Shown: positions 6,397 to 7,411 of the stretch, in pieces
How the letters are laid out: each line of letters starts with the position of its first letter
Position numbering within the stretch: position 1 is the first letter of the stretch
Assembly (NCBI GenBank): GCA_050942695.1
Contig: JBMNNU010000159.1
Span: 1 to 7,411, forward strand
DNA length: 7,411 bases
Reading direction: 5' to 3'
Origin: JBMNNU01 sp050942695
GTDB lineage: Bacteria; Chloroflexota; UBA6077
Notes under the pieces: model-generated
Databases searched by the model: none
What the model saw: the letters and a program-made list of their open reading frames with translations, nothing else
What the model was told of the DNA's origin: nothing
Program-made: the position numbers and the translations under genes

Positions 6397-7236
6397 TCAT
6401 CTGCCTTCCCGCATCCAGGCCGGCAGGTCTGCTACCTTGGTCCCAGCCCAACGGCATGCGTAGCGACAGTTCTCGCAGTGAACCTTGATCCCCTTAGCCG
6501 GCTTTTCGCCCTTGATGCTTTCCAGCAGCGCGATCGCCTCCTTGACATTGGCTTCCTCGCCGGTGAAGGCCAGGACGACAGACCCTTCAGAGCCGCCGAC
6601 TCCGCCCGAAGCGATGTGCTTGGCTTCGACGCCGAATAGGATCTTCAGCGCCTCTATCTCTGTAACCGGAGTGGCGTTTGTAATGCAGAACATGCCGAAG
6701 TCGGCTCCCATAGTGTAGTCGAAGGTCTTAGCCCCTACTGAGTTGGCCGCATCCTTGACCGACCTCACGAACTTCTCCAAACCCACGGGTACGATCAGCT
6801 TCAACCCCTGTGAGGTGATCGTGCCCATGATCTGGGGTACTGTGCCGCCGTCGAATCCTGCCGTGATCACCCCCACATTGCCCTCTGAGTCGATGGCGTT
6901 GGCGCCCTTGATCACAACAGTTTCCTTGTGGAAGTCGTCGAAGGCCTCGCGGATCGTCTTCTGCACCTCCTGCCCTTTGTACAGGATAATGGGGAAGGGT
7001 ATCCGTTCCTCTGGAGTGGTTGTACACAACAGCCCGTTGGAGTTGATTCCGGCCGTGAACCGGCACGGCTCGAAGTCTCGCCCCAGCAGTTCCTGGGCTA
7101 CGTAGGCGTTGGTGGTCCCACCGCCGAGGAGTATGTAGGCCGTCTCCAGCGCAGCCTTTATCTCGGGCATCTGGACGACAGCCTTGGCTATCAATCGTCT
7201 CGACTCCGCAGAAGTTAGCGTAATCGCAGCTTTCAC
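6397..7236 (-). CDS. uncharacterised protein, possible ISOCOT-like fold with C-terminal Cys cluster
   Basis: I do not recognise a named family for this 279-residue soluble protein. The segment ILLGGGTTNAYVAQELLG (35-52) resembles the phosphate-binding loop of DeoR-type sensor domains and ribose-5-phosphate isomerase A. VVIKGANAIDSEGNVGVITAG (107-127), followed by a region reading LKLIVPVGLEKFV (145-157), follows the order of the eIF2B/MtnA core (GAD-NGD, then IPFYV). An ISOCOT fold is my inference. A second alpha/beta segment (about 184-243, GGVGGSEGSVVLAFTG) precedes a tail with H253, C254, C257 and C261 (HCENCRYACRW), which could bind a metal. The GTG at 7236 is supported by GGGAGGAGA four nt upstream. 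There is no signal peptide or membrane helix. The MFS transporter gene starts immediately after the stop, so the two probably act on one compound, as sensor, enzyme or accessory protein. Confidence 0.8.
   Translation of the reverse strand: MKAAITLTSAESRRLIAKAVVQMPEIKAALETAYILLGGGTTNAYVAQELLGRDFEPCRFTAGINSNGLLCTTTPEERIPFPIILYKGQEVQKTIREAFDDFHKETVVIKGANAIDSEGNVGVITAGFDGGTVPQIMGTITSQGLKLIVPVGLEKFVRSVKDAANSVGAKTFDYTMGADFGMFCITNATPVTEIEALKILFGVEAKHIASGGVGGSEGSVVLAFTGEEANVKEAIALLESIKGEKPAKGIKVHCENCRYACRWAGTKVADLPAWMREGR
6404..6410 (-). promoter_or_regulatory. ribosome binding site inside the upstream gene for a TTG start
   Basis: Read on the minus strand, GGGAAGG (6410-6404) lies within the last codons of the 279-residue protein gene, 7 nt before the TTG at 6396-6394. 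It supports TTG initiation of the transporter. The ATG at 6400-6398, which overlaps the upstream stop, is out of frame and hits TAA after three codons. Confidence 0.6.
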
Positions 7237-7240
7237 GGTA

Positions 7241-7249
7241 TCTCCTCCC
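7241..7249 (-). promoter_or_regulatory. strong ribosome binding site for a GTG start
   Basis: On the minus strand GGGAGGAGA (7249-7241) is nearly a full anti-16S match. It places the GGAGG core 7 nt before GTG (7236-7234), which decides the start of the 279-residue protein. No convincing promoter is visible between this site and the window end at 7411. Confidence 0.7.
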
Positions 7250-7263
7250 GGTAGAAGTTATGA

Positions 7264-7350
7264 GTGCTGAGTGCTTTGTCCTGAGTCCTGTTCTGGGTTC
7301 TGAGTTCTGAGTCCTGAGGACGGTTCTGGGTTCTGGGTTCTGAGTGCTGA
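7264..7350. repeat. GTTCTGA heptad repeat array
   Basis: About twelve 7-bp units of consensus GTTCTGA run through this stretch: GTGCTGA, GTGCTTT, GTCCTGA, a 5-bp unit, GTTCTGG, GTTCTGA, GTTCTGA, GTCCTGA, a 5-bp interruption, GTTCTGG, GTTCTGG, GTTCTGA and GTGCTGA. Variation is concentrated at unit positions 3 and 7. The array lies 15-100 bp upstream of the ribosome binding site of the 279-residue protein gene, within its likely leader or promoter. It is the same family as the array at 4386-4426. Confidence 0.8.
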
Positions 7351-7361
7351 GTATCTCCCCT

Positions 7362-7386
7362 CTCCCTGTGGGGGAGCTCACAGGGG
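7362..7386. repeat. two overlapping, mutually exclusive hairpins
   Basis: CTCCC (7362-7366) can pair with GGGAG (7372-7376) over 5 nt. Alternatively CCCTGTG (7364-7370) can pair with CACAGGG (7379-7385) over 8 nt, and the two stems cannot coexist. From memory, strings like CCCCTCTCCC followed by a GGGGAG recur in intergenic DNA of several environmental phyla, so this may be another interspersed repeat rather than a regulator. It has no following T-run on the plus strand. Confidence 0.4.
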
Positions 7387-7411
7387 TAGGTATTGATCAT
7401 GGATTTAGGTT

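Noticed and set aside
6728..7381. 217-codon minus-strand frame overlapping the 279-residue protein gene and the heptad array
   Set aside because: Its start is translated heptad repeat (recurring Pro-Arg-Thr units) and the rest is a frame-shifted copy of the real gene.

Overview
This is a bacterial chromosomal window with moderately high GC. It carries six protein genes plus several intergenic repeats, and shows no transposase, phage gene, CRISPR array, rRNA or tRNA. Non-ATG starts (GTG, GTG, TTG) supported by Shine-Dalgarno sequences, a long-form SerA, an M50 protease with CBS domains, an archaeal-style eIF2B-like protein and many short interspersed repeats would fit a Chloroflexota-like or related environmental lineage. 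That assignment is a guess, because no marker gene is present.

Layout: 1-420 is a gene-free stretch with interspersed-repeat features, including a 60-bp near-perfect palindrome at 226-285. serA (D-3-phosphoglycerate dehydrogenase) is at 421-1998 on the minus strand. A divergent promoter region at 1999-2192 separates it from a plus-strand site-2-protease/CBS membrane protein (2193-3308). After a 152-bp gap comes a plus-strand eIF2B/ribose-1,5-bisphosphate-isomerase-like protein (3461-4399). It converges, across only 32 bp, on a minus-strand block whose transcription order is: an uncharacterised 279-residue protein with a C-terminal cysteine cluster (7236-6397), an MFS transporter that starts directly after its stop codon (6396-5128), and a nicotinamidase (5022-4432). 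The right end (7261-7411) holds a heptad repeat array and overlapping hairpins.

Function: SerA opens serine biosynthesis. Nicotinamidase belongs to NAD salvage. The eIF2B-like protein and, more tentatively, the 279-residue protein look like members of the sugar-phosphate isomerase (ISOCOT) fold. The uncharacterised protein and the transporter are almost certainly made together, so they probably act on one compound. A link to nicotinate or riboside metabolism is possible but unproven.

The most unusual DNA-level signal is a degenerate 7-bp repeat (NNNCTGA) at three gene borders. At two of them it runs through the stop codon of the adjacent gene.
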